Assembly (NCBI RefSeq): GCF_030403505.1
Contig: NZ_JAUEMJ010000001.1
Location: 241,844 to 305,843 of the forward strand
Direction of reading: 5' to 3'
Length of the DNA: 64,000 nt
Source of the DNA: Glycomyces tritici
GTDB taxonomy: Bacteria > Actinomycetota > Actinomycetes > Mycobacteriales > Micromonosporaceae
Shown: positions 33,687 to 44,372 of the stretch, in pieces
Position numbering within the stretch: the first letter of the stretch is position 1
Layout of the letters: every line of letters begins with the position of its first letter
The notes under the pieces: model-generated
The model's input: only the letters and a program-made list of their open reading frames with translations
Databases searched by the model: none
What the model was told of the DNA's origin: nothing
Made by a program: the position numbers and the translations under genes

Positions 33687-35816
33687 ATGGAACCACACCT
33701 TGCCTCGAAGCCGTCGGCGCTCGCGCGGCTGTCCGAATGGACGCAGCGCCGCCCGCTGATCGCACTCCTCCTCTGGGTCCTCGTGTTCGCCGCGGCGATC
33801 GGCGTCTCCGGTGCGGTCGGCTCGGCCTTCGAAGACGACAACTCGATGCCCGGCACCGAGTCGCAGGAGCTCTCCGACCTGCTCGACGAGCGCGCCCCGG
33901 AGGCGAACGAGCTCACCGTGCAGGTGGTCTTCGGCGCCGACGACGTGGCCGCCGAGCAGGACCGCGTCGCGGCCTTCCTCGCCGACCTGGCCGATGAACC
34001 GGGCGTGACCGGCGTGAGCGACCCGTTCACGGAGTACGGCGCCGTCAGCGAGGACGGCACGGTCGGCTACGCCACGCTGACCTGGGACGGCACCACCGCT
34101 GAGGCGGCGGAACTGATCCCCGAGGCCGAGGAGGCCTCAGGTGACGGCCTCCGGTTCGCGCTGGGCGGCGACGTCATCCGTGAAGCGAGCGAAGGCGGCG
34201 GCGGTGCGGCTGAAGGCATCGGCATGCTCGCGGCGCTCGTGATCCTCGTGTTCATGTTCGGGTCCCTGCTGGCCGCGAGCCTCCCGCTCATCACCGCGCT
34301 GTTCGCGGTGGGCACCGCGTTCTGCCTGTCGATGCTCGTGTCCCATGCGGTCACGCTGCCGACGTTCCTGACGCCCATCATGTTCCTCGTCGGCTTCGGT
34401 GTGGGCGTGGACTACGCGCTCCTGATTTTCGCCCGCTTCCGCGCCGAGATCCAGCACGGCGCGAGCCGCAAGGCCGCCGCCGCAACGGCGCTCGACACGG
34501 CCGGACGCTCGGTGCTGTTCGCCGGCTCCGTGGTGATCGTGGCGCTCATGGGCCTGTTCGCGCTCGGCCTCGGCTCACTGCAGGCGGTCGCGATCGCGGT
34601 GGCGCTCACCGTACTCGTGACGATGCTCGCCTCGGTGACGCTGCTGCCCGCGCTGCTGGCGCTGTTCGGCAAGCGGATCGAGCAGTCGGTGCGCAAGAAG
34701 GCCGCGAAGGCCAAGCGCGCCCCGGGCTCGCGCTGGGTGGGCTGGTCGCGGTTCGTGGAGCAGCGGGCGTGGCTCGCGATCGTCCTGGTCACCGCCGGGC
34801 TCGCCTTCCTCGCCACCCCGCTGCTGGACCTGCGGCTCGGCTTCGCCGACGCCGGGACCGACACGGAGGGCACGACCAGCCGCGAGGCGTACGACCTGCT
34901 CTCCGAGGGGTTCGGGGAGGGCTTCAACGGCCCGCTCATGGTCGTCACCGACGGCACCGAGGCCGAGGCGAACGCCGCCTTCGAGACCATGAACGGGCTC
35001 GACACGGTCGAGATGGCCTCGCCGCCGTTCGCGATCGGGGACGACCTGTGGATGTCCACGGTGGTCGGCACCGCCGGACCGGCCGACCAGGCCACGGTGG
35101 ACCTCGTGCACGAACTGCGCGACGAGGTGCTGAACAAAGTCGAGGGCACGCAGCTCGTGGGCGGCTCCACCGCCGCCGCGATCGACTTCAGCGACATCAT
35201 GATCGAGAAGGCCCCGCTGTTCCTGCTGTTCGTGGTCGGACTCTCGCTCCTGCTGCTGATGGTCGTGTTCCGGTCCATCCTCATCCCGATCAAGGCCGCG
35301 ATCCTCAACCTGATGACGATCGGCGCGAGCCTCGGCGTGGTCGCGTGGATCTTCCAGGAGGGCGTGTTCGGCATCCCGGCCGGACCGGTCGAGGCGTTCG
35401 TGCCCGTGATGTCGTTCGCGATCATCTTCGGGCTCTCGATGGACTACGAGGTGTTCCTCATGTCGCGGATGCGCGAGGAGTGGCAGCGCACCGGGGACCC
35501 GGTCGAGGCGGTCCGCAGGGGCCTGGCGTCGACGGGCGGCGTGGTGACCGCCGCGGCGGCGATCATGATGGCGGTCTTCGGATCGTTCGTCCTCGACGAC
35601 GCCCGCCTGCTCCAGCAGTTCGGCATCAGCATGGCGGTCGCGATCTTCATCGACGCCTTCGTGATCCGCTGCCTCCTGGTCCCGGCGATCATGAAGGTCA
35701 TGGGCAGGGGCGCCTGGTGGATGCCGAAGTGGCTCGACAAGGCGATGCCGCACGTCACGGTCGAGCCCGAGACCGAGCCGCGGCCGATCGAACGCGAGAC
35801 GGCCGCGATCCGCTAG
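33687..35816 (+). CDS. MMPL-family RND transporter
   Basis: 709 aa. Two repeated halves, each with a large outer loop after helix 1 and a helix bundle. GFGVGVDYALLIFARFR and FGLSMDYEVFLMSRMREEW are the paired MMPL motifs with the proton-relay Asp-Tyr. Family members export lipids or drugs across the membrane; the cargo is unknown. The ATG at 33687 follows GAGGG. The 262 bp upstream separate it from the divergent surface-protein gene and contain no other gene. Confidence 0.92.
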   Translation: MEPHLASKPSALARLSEWTQRRPLIALLLWVLVFAAAIGVSGAVGSAFEDDNSMPGTESQELSDLLDERAPEANELTVQVVFGADDVAAEQDRVAAFLADLADEPGVTGVSDPFTEYGAVSEDGTVGYATLTWDGTTAEAAELIPEAEEASGDGLRFALGGDVIREASEGGGGAAEGIGMLAALVILVFMFGSLLAASLPLITALFAVGTAFCLSMLVSHAVTLPTFLTPIMFLVGFGVGVDYALLIFARFRAEIQHGASRKAAAATALDTAGRSVLFAGSVVIVALMGLFALGLGSLQAVAIAVALTVLVTMLASVTLLPALLALFGKRIEQSVRKKAAKAKRAPGSRWVGWSRFVEQRAWLAIVLVTAGLAFLATPLLDLRLGFADAGTDTEGTTSREAYDLLSEGFGEGFNGPLMVVTDGTEAEANAAFETMNGLDTVEMASPPFAIGDDLWMSTVVGTAGPADQATVDLVHELRDEVLNKVEGTQLVGGSTAAAIDFSDIMIEKAPLFLLFVVGLSLLLLMVVFRSILIPIKAAILNLMTIGASLGVVAWIFQEGVFGIPAGPVEAFVPVMSFAIIFGLSMDYEVFLMSRMREEWQRTGDPVEAVRRGLASTGGVVTAAAAIMMAVFGSFVLDDARLLQQFGISMAVAIFIDAFVIRCLLVPAIMKVMGRGAWWMPKWLDKAMPHVTVEPETEPRPIERETAAIR

Positions 35817-35835
35817 TACCGCAAGGGAACAGGAA

Positions 35836-35870
35836 CACCGCGGTCCCGGCGCTTCGCCGGGGCCGCGGTG
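35836..35870. terminator. Bidirectional hairpin between convergent genes
   Basis: CACCGCGG-T-CCCGGCG-CTTC-GCCGGGG-CCGCGGTG forms a long GC stem, placed between the ends of the MMPL gene and the minus-strand kinase-like gene. Confidence 0.65.
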
Positions 35871-35879
35871 CGCTCGGGT

Positions 35880-36551
35880 TCACCCGGGCTGGGCGGCGGC
35901 GGTCCGGATCTTCGCGATCTCATGCGGCTTCGAGAGCCGCATGACCGCGCCGATCTCGGCCATGTACCGGCGCTGCTCGGCGGGGAAGCGCGCGAGCACC
36001 GTGGCCGGGTCCGCCAGGAGTTCCGTGTAGATCACGAGTCCATCCGCGTAGAAGAGGTCGACCAGGCGGGGCTCGCCCGCGGGTGTCGCCATCACGTTGC
36101 CCGGGTTGCGGTCGAGGCCGCCCCAGTAGGGGATCGCCGCCGCCGCTTCGGCGCTCAGCCGCTCGGCCTCGGCCCTGACCGCCGCGATCGGATCATCGCC
36201 CTCGGCGTCCCAGCGCCGCCACACTGCGGCGGCCTGGTCCTTGTCGGCCGGGACCAGGCACTCCATCACCGTGAGCCGCCCGCCGCCCTCGAGCGGGGCG
36301 TCGAGCTCGATCCGGGGCAGCAGCGGATTGCCGGCCAGCATGCGGCACAGCCGCACGAACACCGCATAGGCCGGCTCGAACGGGCACACCCTCGCGGCCA
36401 GCTCGCCGTCCGGCGAGCGCCACACCGTCGCCCAGTCCCCGACCCCGCACACGTTCCACCCGTCGGCCAGCAGCCATGCGGCCACCTCCCGGTGGTTCAA
36501 CTCCGCCAGAGCGGCCGGATCGGACAGAAAGCCTCGCAGCGCATCACTCAC
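35880..36551 (-). CDS. Kinase-fold (APH-like) protein of unknown substrate
   Basis: 223 aa, a compact protein-kinase-like fold: ATVWRSPDGELAARV (probable ATP lobe without the usual Lys), then LDRNPGNVMATPAGEPRLVDLFY, which matches the catalytic loop D-x4-N plus metal Asp but with Gly-Leu in place of His. It lies 9 bp downstream of a ribbon-helix-helix-like gene, in the same direction. Function unknown; a toxin-like kinase partner is possible but unproven. Confidence 0.65.
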   Translation of the reverse strand: MSDALRGFLSDPAALAELNHREVAAWLLADGWNVCGVGDWATVWRSPDGELAARVCPFEPAYAVFVRLCRMLAGNPLLPRIELDAPLEGGGRLTVMECLVPADKDQAAAVWRRWDAEGDDPIAAVRAEAERLSAEAAAAIPYWGGLDRNPGNVMATPAGEPRLVDLFYADGLVIYTELLADPATVLARFPAEQRRYMAEIGAVMRLSKPHEIAKIRTAAAQPG

Positions 36552-36560
36552 GCCCGCAGC

Positions 36561-36845
36561 CTACGCAGCGCCCCCGGGGAGACGAAACGTCTTTTCGCAC
36601 CGGTGCGGCAACGCGGCTTTCACTGTGTCCGCCCGCGCTTGCCCCTCGCGGGAGCACCGCTCGAGACGGTGCAGTGCGCGGCGGAGCACGTCGGCGTCGC
36701 TCTCGCCCTCCTGCGCGAGGGTCCGGATGAGGCGCTCGTCGTCGGCATTGGAGCGGAAGCGGATGAACCTGTGACGAGATTCCGGCGATCGCACGGTCTG
36801 CGGTCGGAGGGGTCCGCCGTGTCGCGTTTTCGGGGGAAGACGCAC
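36561..36845 (-). CDS. Putative ribbon-helix-helix (CopG-like) protein
   Basis: Up to 94 aa. The segment HRFIRFRSNADDERLIRTLAQE followed by SDADVLRRALHRLER has the strand-helix-helix pattern of CopG/Arc DNA-binding proteins. A second GTG at 36794 would give about 77 aa, placing the motif nearer the N-terminus. No good ribosome site supports either start. The position 9 bp upstream of a kinase-like gene suggests one operon. Confidence 0.5.
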   Translation of the reverse strand: MRLPPKTRHGGPLRPQTVRSPESRHRFIRFRSNADDERLIRTLAQEGESDADVLRRALHRLERCSREGQARADTVKAALPHRCEKTFRLPGGAA

Positions 36846-36903
36846 TGTCCGCCCCGGTTGGGTCTAGCCTCGGGGTGGGAAGCGTTATCGCAGGTGGAAC
36901 GGG

Positions 36904-37473
36904 GTGGATGCGATGATCGAATTGCTCGCCAGGAACTGGGCGTGGGTGCTGGTTCGCGGTATCTTCACGATCATCTTCGGGGCCATGGCGGTGTTCTGGC
37001 CCGGGATCACGCTGTACGTGCTGGTCATCCTCTTCGGCGCCTACGCCATCGTGGACGGCGTCACCTCGATCGCCATGGGCGCCAAGCGTTCCTACGGCCG
37101 CGGCTTCCTCATCACCTTGGGCATCGTGGGCATCATCGCCGGGCTGATCGCCCTGCTGTGGCCCGGGCTCAGCGCTCTCGCGCTGCTCTATGTGATCGCG
37201 TTCTGGGCGATCATCTCAGGCATCGGCTCGATCGTGAGCGGCTTCGGCCTCTCGCGCGACGCGGGCGGGCGCTGGCTGTTCGTCATCTCCGGCCTCGCCG
37301 GGGTCGTCCTGGGCATCCTGCTGCTGATCAACCCGGAGGAGGGCGCGGTCGCGCTGGTCGTGACCATCGGGTTCTTCGCGATCATCTGGGGCTTCTTCAC
37401 GGTGTTCACGGCCGTGCGGCTGCGGCGCCTGGCCGTGGAGCTTGACGCCCGCCAGGACTTCACGGATATTTAG
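36904..37473 (+). CDS. HdeD-family membrane protein (DUF308)
   Basis: 189 aa, six hydrophobic helices in three repeated hairpins, each starting with a G/W-rich stretch (RGIFTIIFGAMAVFWPGITL, LGIVGIIAGLIALLWPG, SGLAGVVLGILLLINPE). This is the HdeD/DUF308 pattern, linked in enterobacteria to acid resistance. Its role in actinomycetes is unknown. GTG at 36904; an ATG at 36913 is equally possible. Confidence 0.88.
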   Translation: MDAMIELLARNWAWVLVRGIFTIIFGAMAVFWPGITLYVLVILFGAYAIVDGVTSIAMGAKRSYGRGFLITLGIVGIIAGLIALLWPGLSALALLYVIAFWAIISGIGSIVSGFGLSRDAGGRWLFVISGLAGVVLGILLLINPEEGAVALVVTIGFFAIIWGFFTVFTAVRLRRLAVELDARQDFTDI

Positions 37474-37539
37474 GAATGTACATATAAGAGCACGGAGCGC
37501 GAGGTTGGGCGCGCACTCCTCAGACGACACGGAGCCGCC

Positions 37540-38043
37540 ATGCACCCGCCGCAACACCCCGTCCGCAATGCCGTGAGGGCCGCCTTGGTGGCCCTCACGT
37601 CGCTGTTCGCCGTCCTCGCCGCCGCCAACCCGGCATCGGCCGGCGCACCGGTCGGGTTCGCGACCGAAGCACTCGGGGAGGACTACTGCACCCTCTTCGC
37701 GACCGCCGGTGAAGCCGAATGGGCCGACATCGCCGTCGAGCCGACGGTGAACGTCACCGGCAAGGCCTGGACCACGTTCTACCGGGACGGCCGCGTCTGC
37801 CTGGGCGTCGAGCCGTTCGACCGACACCTCGAATTCATCGCCTACGACAAGGACGCCCCCGTGGACGTCGAGCGCATCGAGATGCCCGACCGCGGCAAGG
37901 CGTTCGACTACTCGTTCGCGCTCACCGTGGACGAGACCGCCTCGATCGACTACCTGACCGTGGCCCTCTGCCGCACTGCACCGGTCATCGGGAACCCCTC
38001 CCAGCACTGCACCGGGAAGTTCGTCATCACGCCGCCCGCGTAA
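37540..38043 (+). CDS. Small secreted protein of unknown function
   Basis: 167 aa with a signal peptide (VRNAVRAALVALTSLFAVLAAANPASA, cut after ASA) and a mature acidic domain with four Cys (EDYCTL, RVCLGV, ALCRTA, QHCTGK) that could form two disulfides. No family is recognised. The signal-peptide codons hold a perfect 9-bp hairpin at 37573-37598 (GTGAGGGCC...GGCCCTCAC). Confidence 0.8.
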   Translation: MHPPQHPVRNAVRAALVALTSLFAVLAAANPASAGAPVGFATEALGEDYCTLFATAGEAEWADIAVEPTVNVTGKAWTTFYRDGRVCLGVEPFDRHLEFIAYDKDAPVDVERIEMPDRGKAFDYSFALTVDETASIDYLTVALCRTAPVIGNPSQHCTGKFVITPPA

Positions 38044-38051
38044 CGGACGCA

Positions 38052-38090
38052 AGCGAAAGCGGCCCGCGCCTCGCACGGGCCGCTTTCGCT
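38052..38090. terminator. Bidirectional terminator
   Basis: A 15-bp perfect stem, AGCGAAAGCGGCCCG and its complement with a 9-nt loop, has AAAG/CTTT edges on both sides. It serves the secreted-protein gene and the convergent argH. Confidence 0.85.
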
Positions 38091-38106
38091 GGAAGGCAGT
38101 GGGCCG

Positions 38107-39501
38107 CTACTGGGCCCAGGCCCGCCACGCGTCGATCTGCTCGCGCACCTGCGCCAGCTGGTCGGCCACCGGCTTCGGGCCCGTCGAACCGGGCGTCGTG
38201 CGGCCGGCCAGCGCGCCGTCCACATCGAGCACCGCCTTCACGGTGGGGTCGAGGTGCTCGGAGATGCCCGCCAGGTCGGCGTCGGCGATCTCGTGCAGCT
38301 CGATGCCGCGCGCCTCGCAGTGGGCCACGCAGGAGCCGGCGATCTCGTGGGCGCTGCGGAACGGGACGCCCTTGCGCACCAGCCAGTCCGCGATCTCCGT
38401 GGCGAGGCTGAACCCGGTCGGGGCCGAGGCGCGCGGGACTTCGACGTTGAACGTCATGGTCGCGACCATGCCCGTGACGGCCGGGAGCAGGAGCGCCAGG
38501 TTGTCGAGCGAGTCGAAGACCGGCTCCTTGTCCTCTTGGAGGTCCTTGTTGTACGTGAACGGCAGGCCCTTGAGGGTGACCAGGAGGCCCGTGAGGTTGC
38601 CGACGAGGCGGCCCGACTTGCCGCGCGCGAGCTCGGCCACGTCGGGGTTCTTCTTCTGCGGCATGATCGAGGAGCCCGTGGAGAACGCGTCGTCGAGCTT
38701 GACCCAGCCGAACTCCTGGCTCGACCAGAGGATGACCTCCTCCCCCAGGCGGGAGAGGTGGATGCCGACCATCGAGCACACGAACAAGAGCTCGGCCGCG
38801 AAGTCGCGGTCGGAGACGCCGTCGAGCGAGTTCGCGACGGGGCCGTCGAAGCCGAGCTCCTCGGCCACGGCGACCGGGTCGAGCGGCAGCGACGAGCCCG
38901 ACAGGGCGCCCGAGCCGAGCGGGGACAGCGCGGCGCGCTTGTCCCAGTCCCGCAGGCGGTCCAGGTCGCGCAGGAGGCCCTGCGCGTGCGCCAGGAGCTG
39001 GTGGCCGAGGGTGATCGGCTGGGCGTGCTGGAGGTGGGTCATGCCCGGCGCGGGCGCGTCCACGAGGCCGGCGGCCTGCTCGGTCAGGGCGCTGACGAGG
39101 TCGGTGAGGTCGGCGGCGAGGCCCTTGGCGTGGTCGCGGCAGTACAGGCGCAGGTCCGTGGCGATCTGGTCGTTGCGCGAGCGGCCGGCGCGGAGCTTGC
39201 CGCCGAGGTCGCCGAGGCGCTCGACGAGGCCGCGTTCGAGCGCGGTGTGCACGTCCTCGTCCGCCACGGTGCCGGTGAAGGCGCCGGAGGCGACGTCCTC
39301 GCCGAGTTCGTCGAGGGCGGTGAGCATCGTCGTGAGCTCGTCCGCGGTGAGCAGCCCGGCCCGGTTGAGCACGCGCGCATGGGCTTTGGAGGCCTTGAGG
39401 TCGTACGGCGCGAGGCGCCAGTCGAAGCCGATCGAGGCGTTCAGGGCCTCGAGGGCGGCGGCTGGGCCGCCGGAGAAGCGGCCTCCCCACAGTTTCGCCA
39501 T
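38107..39501 (-). CDS. argH: Argininosuccinate lyase
   Basis: Last step of arginine synthesis: argininosuccinate to arginine plus fumarate. The 464-aa length fits the family. The signature [14 protein letters not shown] (fumarase/aspartase superfamily), [11 protein letters not shown] and [12 protein letters not shown] are intact. It is the last gene of the arg unit, 31 bp after argR. argG, which often lies between them, is not present. Confidence 0.97.
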   Translation of the reverse strand: MAKLWGGRFSGGPAAALEALNASIGFDWRLAPYDLKASKAHARVLNRAGLLTADELTTMLTALDELGEDVASGAFTGTVADEDVHTALERGLVERLGDLGGKLRAGRSRNDQIATDLRLYCRDHAKGLAADLTDLVSALTEQAAGLVDAPAPGMTHLQHAQPITLGHQLLAHAQGLLRDLDRLRDWDKRAALSPLGSGALSGSSLPLDPVAVAEELGFDGPVANSLDGVSDRDFAAELLFVCSMVGIHLSRLGEEVILWSSQEFGWVKLDDAFSTGSSIMPQKKNPDVAELARGKSGRLVGNLTGLLVTLKGLPFTYNKDLQEDKEPVFDSLDNLALLLPAVTGMVATMTFNVEVPRASAPTGFSLATEIADWLVRKGVPFRSAHEIAGSCVAHCEARGIELHEIADADLAGISEHLDPTVKAVLDVDGALAGRTTPGSTGPKPVADQLAQVREQIDAWRAWAQ

Positions 39502-39532
39502 TACGCCGCGTCTCCCTTGGTGTGCTTGACGG

Positions 39533-40081
39533 TCATTGCTGGTGCTCCTTGGCGTTGGTCGCCGGCTCGGTCTCGGTGGCGTAGGGGTCGGGGCCCTTGC
39601 CGGCCCAGTGCAGCATCTGGTCGGCCACGTGGGCGCCCGTGACGCCGTCGCGGGCGATCACGGCGATCGTGTCGTCGCCGGCGATCGTGCCGATGACGTC
39701 GTGCAGGCCCGAGCGGTCGATGGCGCTGGCGAGGTACTGGGCGGCGCCGGGCGGGCAGCGCAGGACGGCCATGTTGCCGGAGTGGTCGGCACCGACGAGG
39801 AGTTCGCGCAGGAGCCGCTGGAGGCGGTCCGAGGCGACCTCGGTGTCCCGAAGGGGCCGTTCGCCTTCCGCGAAGATCGAGTAGACGGCCGAGCCGCCGT
39901 CGGTGCCGCGCACCTTGACCGCGCCGAGCTCTTCGAGGTCGCGCGAGAGCGTGGCCTGGGTGGCCTCGATGCCGTCGGCGGCGAGGAGGCTCGCGAGCTC
40001 GGTCTGCGAGCGGATCGGGCTGCCCGAGATGAGCTCGACGATGCGGGCCTGGCGGGCGGCCTTCGTGGTCGGCTGGTTCAT
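39533..40081 (-). CDS. argR: Arginine repressor
   Basis: 182 aa. N-terminal winged helix ([46 protein letters not shown]) and the C-terminal oligomerisation/arginine-binding domain ([27 protein letters not shown]). As a hexamer with arginine it binds ARG boxes such as those before argC. Start ATG; 16 bp after argF. Confidence 0.96.
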   Translation of the reverse strand: MNQPTTKAARQARIVELISGSPIRSQTELASLLAADGIEATQATLSRDLEELGAVKVRGTDGGSAVYSIFAEGERPLRDTEVASDRLQRLLRELLVGADHSGNMAVLRCPPGAAQYLASAIDRSGLHDVIGTIAGDDTIAVIARDGVTGAHVADQMLHWAGKGPDPYATETEPATNAKEHQQ

Positions 40082-40097
40082 CGTCGCTCGCTCCGGT

Positions 40098-41045
40098 TCA
40101 TCGCTGCTCCTTCAGGAGCCAGGCGAGGAGGGCCTTCTGGGCGTGGAGCCGGTTCTCGGCCTGGTCGAACACGCGCGAGTGCGGGCCGTCCATCACCTCG
40201 TCGGTGATCTCCTCGCCGCGGTGGGCGGGGAGGCAGTGGAGGACGATCGCGTCGTCGGCGGCGTGCGCGAGGAGTTCGCCGTTGAGCTGGTACGCGGTGA
40301 GGGTCTGGATGCGGTTCTCACTGTCGCCCATGCCCATGGAGACCCAGGCGTCGGTGGAGACGACGTCCGCGCCGGTGACGGCTTCGACCGGGTCCGTGGT
40401 GACGACCACGGAGCCGCCGGTCTCGGCGTTGATCTCGGCCGCGCGGGCCAGGACCTCGTCCGCGGGCTGGAAGCCCTCGGGCGCGCCGATGCGGACGTGC
40501 ATGCCGGCCATCGAGCAGGCGATCACCGTGGAGTTGCCCATGTTGAACGCGGCGTCGCCGAGGTAGGCGATGCTCGTGCCCTTGAGCGGCCTGTGCTCGG
40601 CGATGGTCTGGAGGTCGGCGAGGAGCTGGCAGGGGTGCCAGCCGTCGGTGAGCGCGTTGACGACCGGGACGCTCGCGTTCGCGGCGAGCTCCTCGATGCG
40701 GTCGTCGCCGAAGGTGCGGATCACGATCGCGCTCGTGTACCGCGAGAGGACCCGGGCGGTGTCGGCGACGGTCTCGCCGCGGCCGAGCTGCGTGGACTGG
40801 GCGTCGATCACGACCGAGTGCCCGCCGAGTTCACCGATGCCGATGTCGAAGGAGAGCCGGGTGCGGGTCGAGGGCTTCTCGAAGACGACCGCGACGGACT
40901 TGGGGCCCGCCAGCGCGCGGAAGCCGTAGCGGTCGGCCTTCATCTTCGCGGCGAGGTCGAGGATCTCGGCCTGCTGCGCGACGGTGAGGTCGTCGTCTTT
41001 CAGGAAGTGCTTCGGTTTCGGCGGCGCCGAGTGCTTGGCGGTCAC
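40098..41045 (-). CDS. argF: Ornithine carbamoyltransferase
   Basis: Makes citrulline from ornithine and carbamoyl-phosphate. 315 aa. The carbamoyl-phosphate motif [13 protein letters not shown], the [11 protein letters not shown] motif and the ornithine-binding [17 protein letters not shown] are intact. The GTG start follows CTGGAGG and overlaps the argD stop by 4 nt. Confidence 0.97.
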   Translation of the reverse strand: MTAKHSAPPKPKHFLKDDDLTVAQQAEILDLAAKMKADRYGFRALAGPKSVAVVFEKPSTRTRLSFDIGIGELGGHSVVIDAQSTQLGRGETVADTARVLSRYTSAIVIRTFGDDRIEELAANASVPVVNALTDGWHPCQLLADLQTIAEHRPLKGTSIAYLGDAAFNMGNSTVIACSMAGMHVRIGAPEGFQPADEVLARAAEINAETGGSVVVTTDPVEAVTGADVVSTDAWVSMGMGDSENRIQTLTAYQLNGELLAHAADDAIVLHCLPAHRGEEITDEVMDGPHSRVFDQAENRLHAQKALLAWLLKEQR

Positions 41046-42322
41046 GGTCGGCCTCCAGGGGCATGAGGCTCGCGGGGCGAAGCCCCTCCGGTTTGGGGAG
41101 CGGCGTCGTGAAGCGGCGCCGGCGGGTGGGGCGACGGGTGCGGGTGCACGGTGTCGAGGGCTTCGATGAGCTTGTCGCAGAACGCGTCCAGCTCCGCGGC
41201 GGTGATGGTGAGCGGGGGCGCGATCCGGACCGTGTCGGGGCGGGGGGCGTTGGCGAGCACGCCGAGGCCGACGAGGTGCTCGACCACTGCGGCCGCGACG
41301 GGCTCGGTGAGGTTGACGCCGCGCCACAGCGCCTGGCCGCGGACCTCGGAGACCCGGGGGTCGGCGAGGAGCCGGTCGCCGAGGCGCCGCCCGAGTGCAA
41401 GCACGTTCTCGAACAGGTGGTCCCGCTCGATCGTGTCGATCACCGCGAGGGAGGCGGCGCACGCGATCGGGTTGCCGCCGAAGGTGGAGCCGTGCACGCC
41501 CTTGGTGAAGAGCGCGGCCGCCTCGTCGGTGGCGAGGACCGCGCCGATCGGGACGCCGCCGCCGAGGCCCTTCGCGAGGGTCACGACGTCGGGGACGATC
41601 CCTTCGGCGTGGTGGGCGAACCAGGCGCCGGTGCGCCCGAAGCCGGACTGGATCTCGTCCAGGACCAGGAGCGCGTTGTGCTCGGTGGTCAGTTCCCTTG
41701 CGGCCTTGAGGTATCCGGCCGGTGCGGGGATGACGCCGGTCTCGCCCTGGGTGGGTTCGAGGAACACCGCGGACACCGTGTCGTCCACGGCGGCCTTGAG
41801 CGCGTCGGCGTCGCCGTAGGGCACGAACACGACGTCGCGGCCGAAGGGCGCGAAGGGTTCGCGGATGGCGGCCTTGCCGGTGATCGACAGCGCGCCGAGG
41901 GACCGGCCGTGGAAGCCGTTCTCGGTGGCCACGATCCGGGTCTTGCCGGTGGCGGCGCCGTGGAGGATCGCGAGCTTGAGCGCGGCCTCGTTCGCCTCGG
42001 TGCCCGAGTTGCAGAGGAAGGCCTTGCCGGGGTTGCCCCACAGTTCGAGCAGCTTCTCGGCGAGCTCGACCTCCTTCTCGTGCAGGAAGAGGTTCGAGGT
42101 GTGGGCGAGGCGGGCGGCCTGCTGGCTGATCGCCTCGACCAGCGCGGGGTGGTTGTGGCCGAGGCTGGAGACGGCGATGCCGCCGATCATGTCCAGGTAG
42201 GCGTTGCCGTCCACATCGGTCACGTAGCGGCCCTCGCCCTCGCGGAGGGCGACGGGCGGGAGGCCGTAGTTGCCCATGAGGGCCGCGGTGTACCGGGCCT
42301 TGATCTGCTCCGAATAGGTCAT
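41042..42322 (-). CDS. argD: Acetylornithine aminotransferase
   Basis: PLP enzyme converting N-acetylglutamate semialdehyde to N-acetylornithine. 426 aa. [40 protein letters not shown] and the PLP-lysine motif [15 protein letters not shown] are visible. ATG after GGAG. The C-terminal tail is longer than usual and rich in Pro and His. Its start overlaps argB by 4 nt. Confidence 0.96.
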   Translation of the reverse strand: MTYSEQIKARYTAALMGNYGLPPVALREGEGRYVTDVDGNAYLDMIGGIAVSSLGHNHPALVEAISQQAARLAHTSNLFLHEKEVELAEKLLELWGNPGKAFLCNSGTEANEAALKLAILHGAATGKTRIVATENGFHGRSLGALSITGKAAIREPFAPFGRDVVFVPYGDADALKAAVDDTVSAVFLEPTQGETGVIPAPAGYLKAARELTTEHNALLVLDEIQSGFGRTGAWFAHHAEGIVPDVVTLAKGLGGGVPIGAVLATDEAAALFTKGVHGSTFGGNPIACAASLAVIDTIERDHLFENVLALGRRLGDRLLADPRVSEVRGQALWRGVNLTEPVAAAVVEHLVGLGVLANAPRPDTVRIAPPLTITAAELDAFCDKLIEALDTVHPHPSPHPPAPLHDAAPQTGGASPREPHAPGGRP

Positions 42323-43221
42323 TTCGACTCCTGGACCATGGTGCCGACGCCGTCGGTCGTGAAGATCTCCAGCAGGGTGGAGTGGGGGACGCGCCCGTCG
42401 ATGACGTGCGCCTGGGGGACGCCGCCCTTGACGGCGCGCAGGCAGGCCTCCATCTTGGGGACCATGCCCGCCTGGAGGGAGGGCAGCATCGCCGCGAGCC
42501 GGTCGGTGGTGACCTGCCGGAGAAGGCTGGTCCGATCCGGCCAGTTCTCGTAGAGGCCTTCGACGTCGGTGAGGACGATGAGCTTCTGCGCGCCGAGGGC
42601 CTCGGCGAGCGCGGCGGCGGCGGTGTCGGCGTTGAGGTTGTAGAGGACGCCGTCGTGGTCGAGGGCCACCGTGGAGACCACGGGGATGCGCCCGGCGTCG
42701 ATGAGGTCGTCCACGGCCGCGGTGTTGACCGAGGCCACGTCGCCGACGCGGCCGACGTCGACCTGCTCGCCGTCCACGTCCGCCCAGCGGCGCTTCGCGG
42801 TGAAGAGCTGGGCGTCCTCGCCGGACATGCCGACGGCGAACGGCCCGTGGTTGTTGATGAGCCCCACCAGCTCCCGACCGACCTGGCCGACCAGGACCAT
42901 CCGGACCACGTCTGCGGCCTCGGGGGTGGTGACGCGCAGGCCGCCCTTGAACTCGGAGGCGATGTCGAGCCTCGCGAGCATCGAGGAGATCTGCGGGCCG
43001 CCGCCGTGCACGACGACGGGCTTGATGCCCACGTAGTGCAGGAACACCATGTCGGCGGCGAACGCGGCCTGCAGCTCGGGGTTGATCATGGCGTTGCCGC
43101 CGTACTTGACCACCACGATGGAGCCGGTGAATCGCTGGAGCCACGGCAGGGCCTCGATGAGGGTCTCGGCCTTGCCGAGGGCCTTCTGGAGGTGCGGGGC
43201 CAGATCGTCGATCGCGCTCAT
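42319..43221 (-). CDS. argB: Acetylglutamate kinase
   Basis: Phosphorylates N-acetylglutamate. 300 aa, amino-acid-kinase fold: [20 protein letters not shown], and [15 protein letters not shown]. The N-terminal helix ([25 protein letters not shown]) is the type found in arginine-inhibited hexameric enzymes, so feedback inhibition is likely. 4-nt overlap with argJ. Confidence 0.96.
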   Translation of the reverse strand: MSAIDDLAPHLQKALGKAETLIEALPWLQRFTGSIVVVKYGGNAMINPELQAAFAADMVFLHYVGIKPVVVHGGGPQISSMLARLDIASEFKGGLRVTTPEAADVVRMVLVGQVGRELVGLINNHGPFAVGMSGEDAQLFTAKRRWADVDGEQVDVGRVGDVASVNTAAVDDLIDAGRIPVVSTVALDHDGVLYNLNADTAAAALAEALGAQKLIVLTDVEGLYENWPDRTSLLRQVTTDRLAAMLPSLQAGMVPKMEACLRAVKGGVPQAHVIDGRVPHSTLLEIFTTDGVGTMVQESK

Positions 43222-44372
43222 GTGCTGTACGCCGAATTCTCGTGAACGTAGTCGTGGGACAGGTCGTTGGTCCAGATCGTGGCCGAGGCGGGGCCGTTGT
43301 GGAGCTCGATGTCGATCGCCACCTCGCGGCCCTTGAGGTCGACGAGGTCGCGCGGCTCCCCGGCGGCGCCGGCCTTGCAGATCCACACGCCGTTCACGGC
43401 GACGTCGACCGCGTCGGCGTCGAAGGGCGCCTTCGAGACGCCGACGGCGGCGAGGATGCGGCCCCAGTTCGGGTCGGAGCCGAACAGGGCGGTCTTGACG
43501 AGGTTGTCGCGGGCGACGCAGCGGGCCACCTCGACGGCGTCGTCCTCGGTCGCGGCGCCCGAGACGGTGATCGTGACGTCCTTGGTGGAGCCCTCGGCGT
43601 CCGAGAGGAGCTGGTGCGCGAGGTCTTGGCACAGCTCGGTGAGCGCGGTGATGAACGCGTCCGCTTCGGCCTCGACGCCGGAGGCGCCCGAGGCGAGGAG
43701 GAGCACGGTGTCGTTGGTCGACATCGAGCCGTCCGAGTCGAGCCGGTCGAACGAGTAGCGGCAGGCGGTGCCCAGCGCGGCGTCGGCGAGCGGCTGGTCG
43801 ACCACCGCGTCCGTGGTGAGGACGACGAGCATCGTGGCGAGCCCGGGCGCGAGCATGCCCGCGCCCTTGGCGATGCCGCCGACCGACCAGCCCGCAGGGC
43901 TGTGGACGACGGCGTTCTTCGCGACGGTGTCCGTGGTCATGATCGCGGTCGCGGCCTGCTCGCCGCCGTCGGCGGTGAGCGCGGCGGCCGCGGCCTCGAC
44001 GCCGGGCAGGAGCTTGTCCATCGGCAGCTGCTCGCCGATGAGGCCGGTGGAGCAGACGGCGATCTCGACGGCGCCGCAGCCGAGGAGCTCGGCGGTCTTC
44101 TCGGCCGTGGTGTGCGTGTTCTGGAAGCCCTGCGCGCCGGTGCAGGCGTTCGCGCCGCCCGAGTTGAGGACGACGGCCTTGAGTTGACCGGTGGTGAGCA
44201 CCTGCTGGGTCCACTTGACCGGGGCGGCCTTCACGCGGTTGCCGGTGAAGCGGCCCGCGGCGACCTGCAGCGGGCCCTCGTTCACGACGAGCGCCATGTC
44301 CGGCCTGCCGGAGGCCTTGAGCCCGGCGGTGACGCCGGAGGCCTTGAAGCCCTTGGGGGTCGTGATGGTCAC
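43218..44372 (-). CDS. argJ: Bifunctional ornithine acetyltransferase / N-acetylglutamate synthase
   Basis: Recycles the acetyl group from acetylornithine to glutamate, and may also use acetyl-CoA. 384 aa. The autocleavage site is seen in [21 protein letters not shown] (Thr before MLVVL), and the catalytic Thr pair [10 protein letters not shown] is intact. The GTG start overlaps the argC stop by 4 nt. With argJ present no separate argE is needed. Confidence 0.95.
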   Translation of the reverse strand: MTITTPKGFKASGVTAGLKASGRPDMALVVNEGPLQVAAGRFTGNRVKAAPVKWTQQVLTTGQLKAVVLNSGGANACTGAQGFQNTHTTAEKTAELLGCGAVEIAVCSTGLIGEQLPMDKLLPGVEAAAAALTADGGEQAATAIMTTDTVAKNAVVHSPAGWSVGGIAKGAGMLAPGLATMLVVLTTDAVVDQPLADAALGTACRYSFDRLDSDGSMSTNDTVLLLASGASGVEAEADAFITALTELCQDLAHQLLSDAEGSTKDVTITVSGAATEDDAVEVARCVARDNLVKTALFGSDPNWGRILAAVGVSKAPFDADAVDVAVNGVWICKAGAAGEPRDLVDLKGREVAIDIELHNGPASATIWTNDLSHDYVHENSAYST

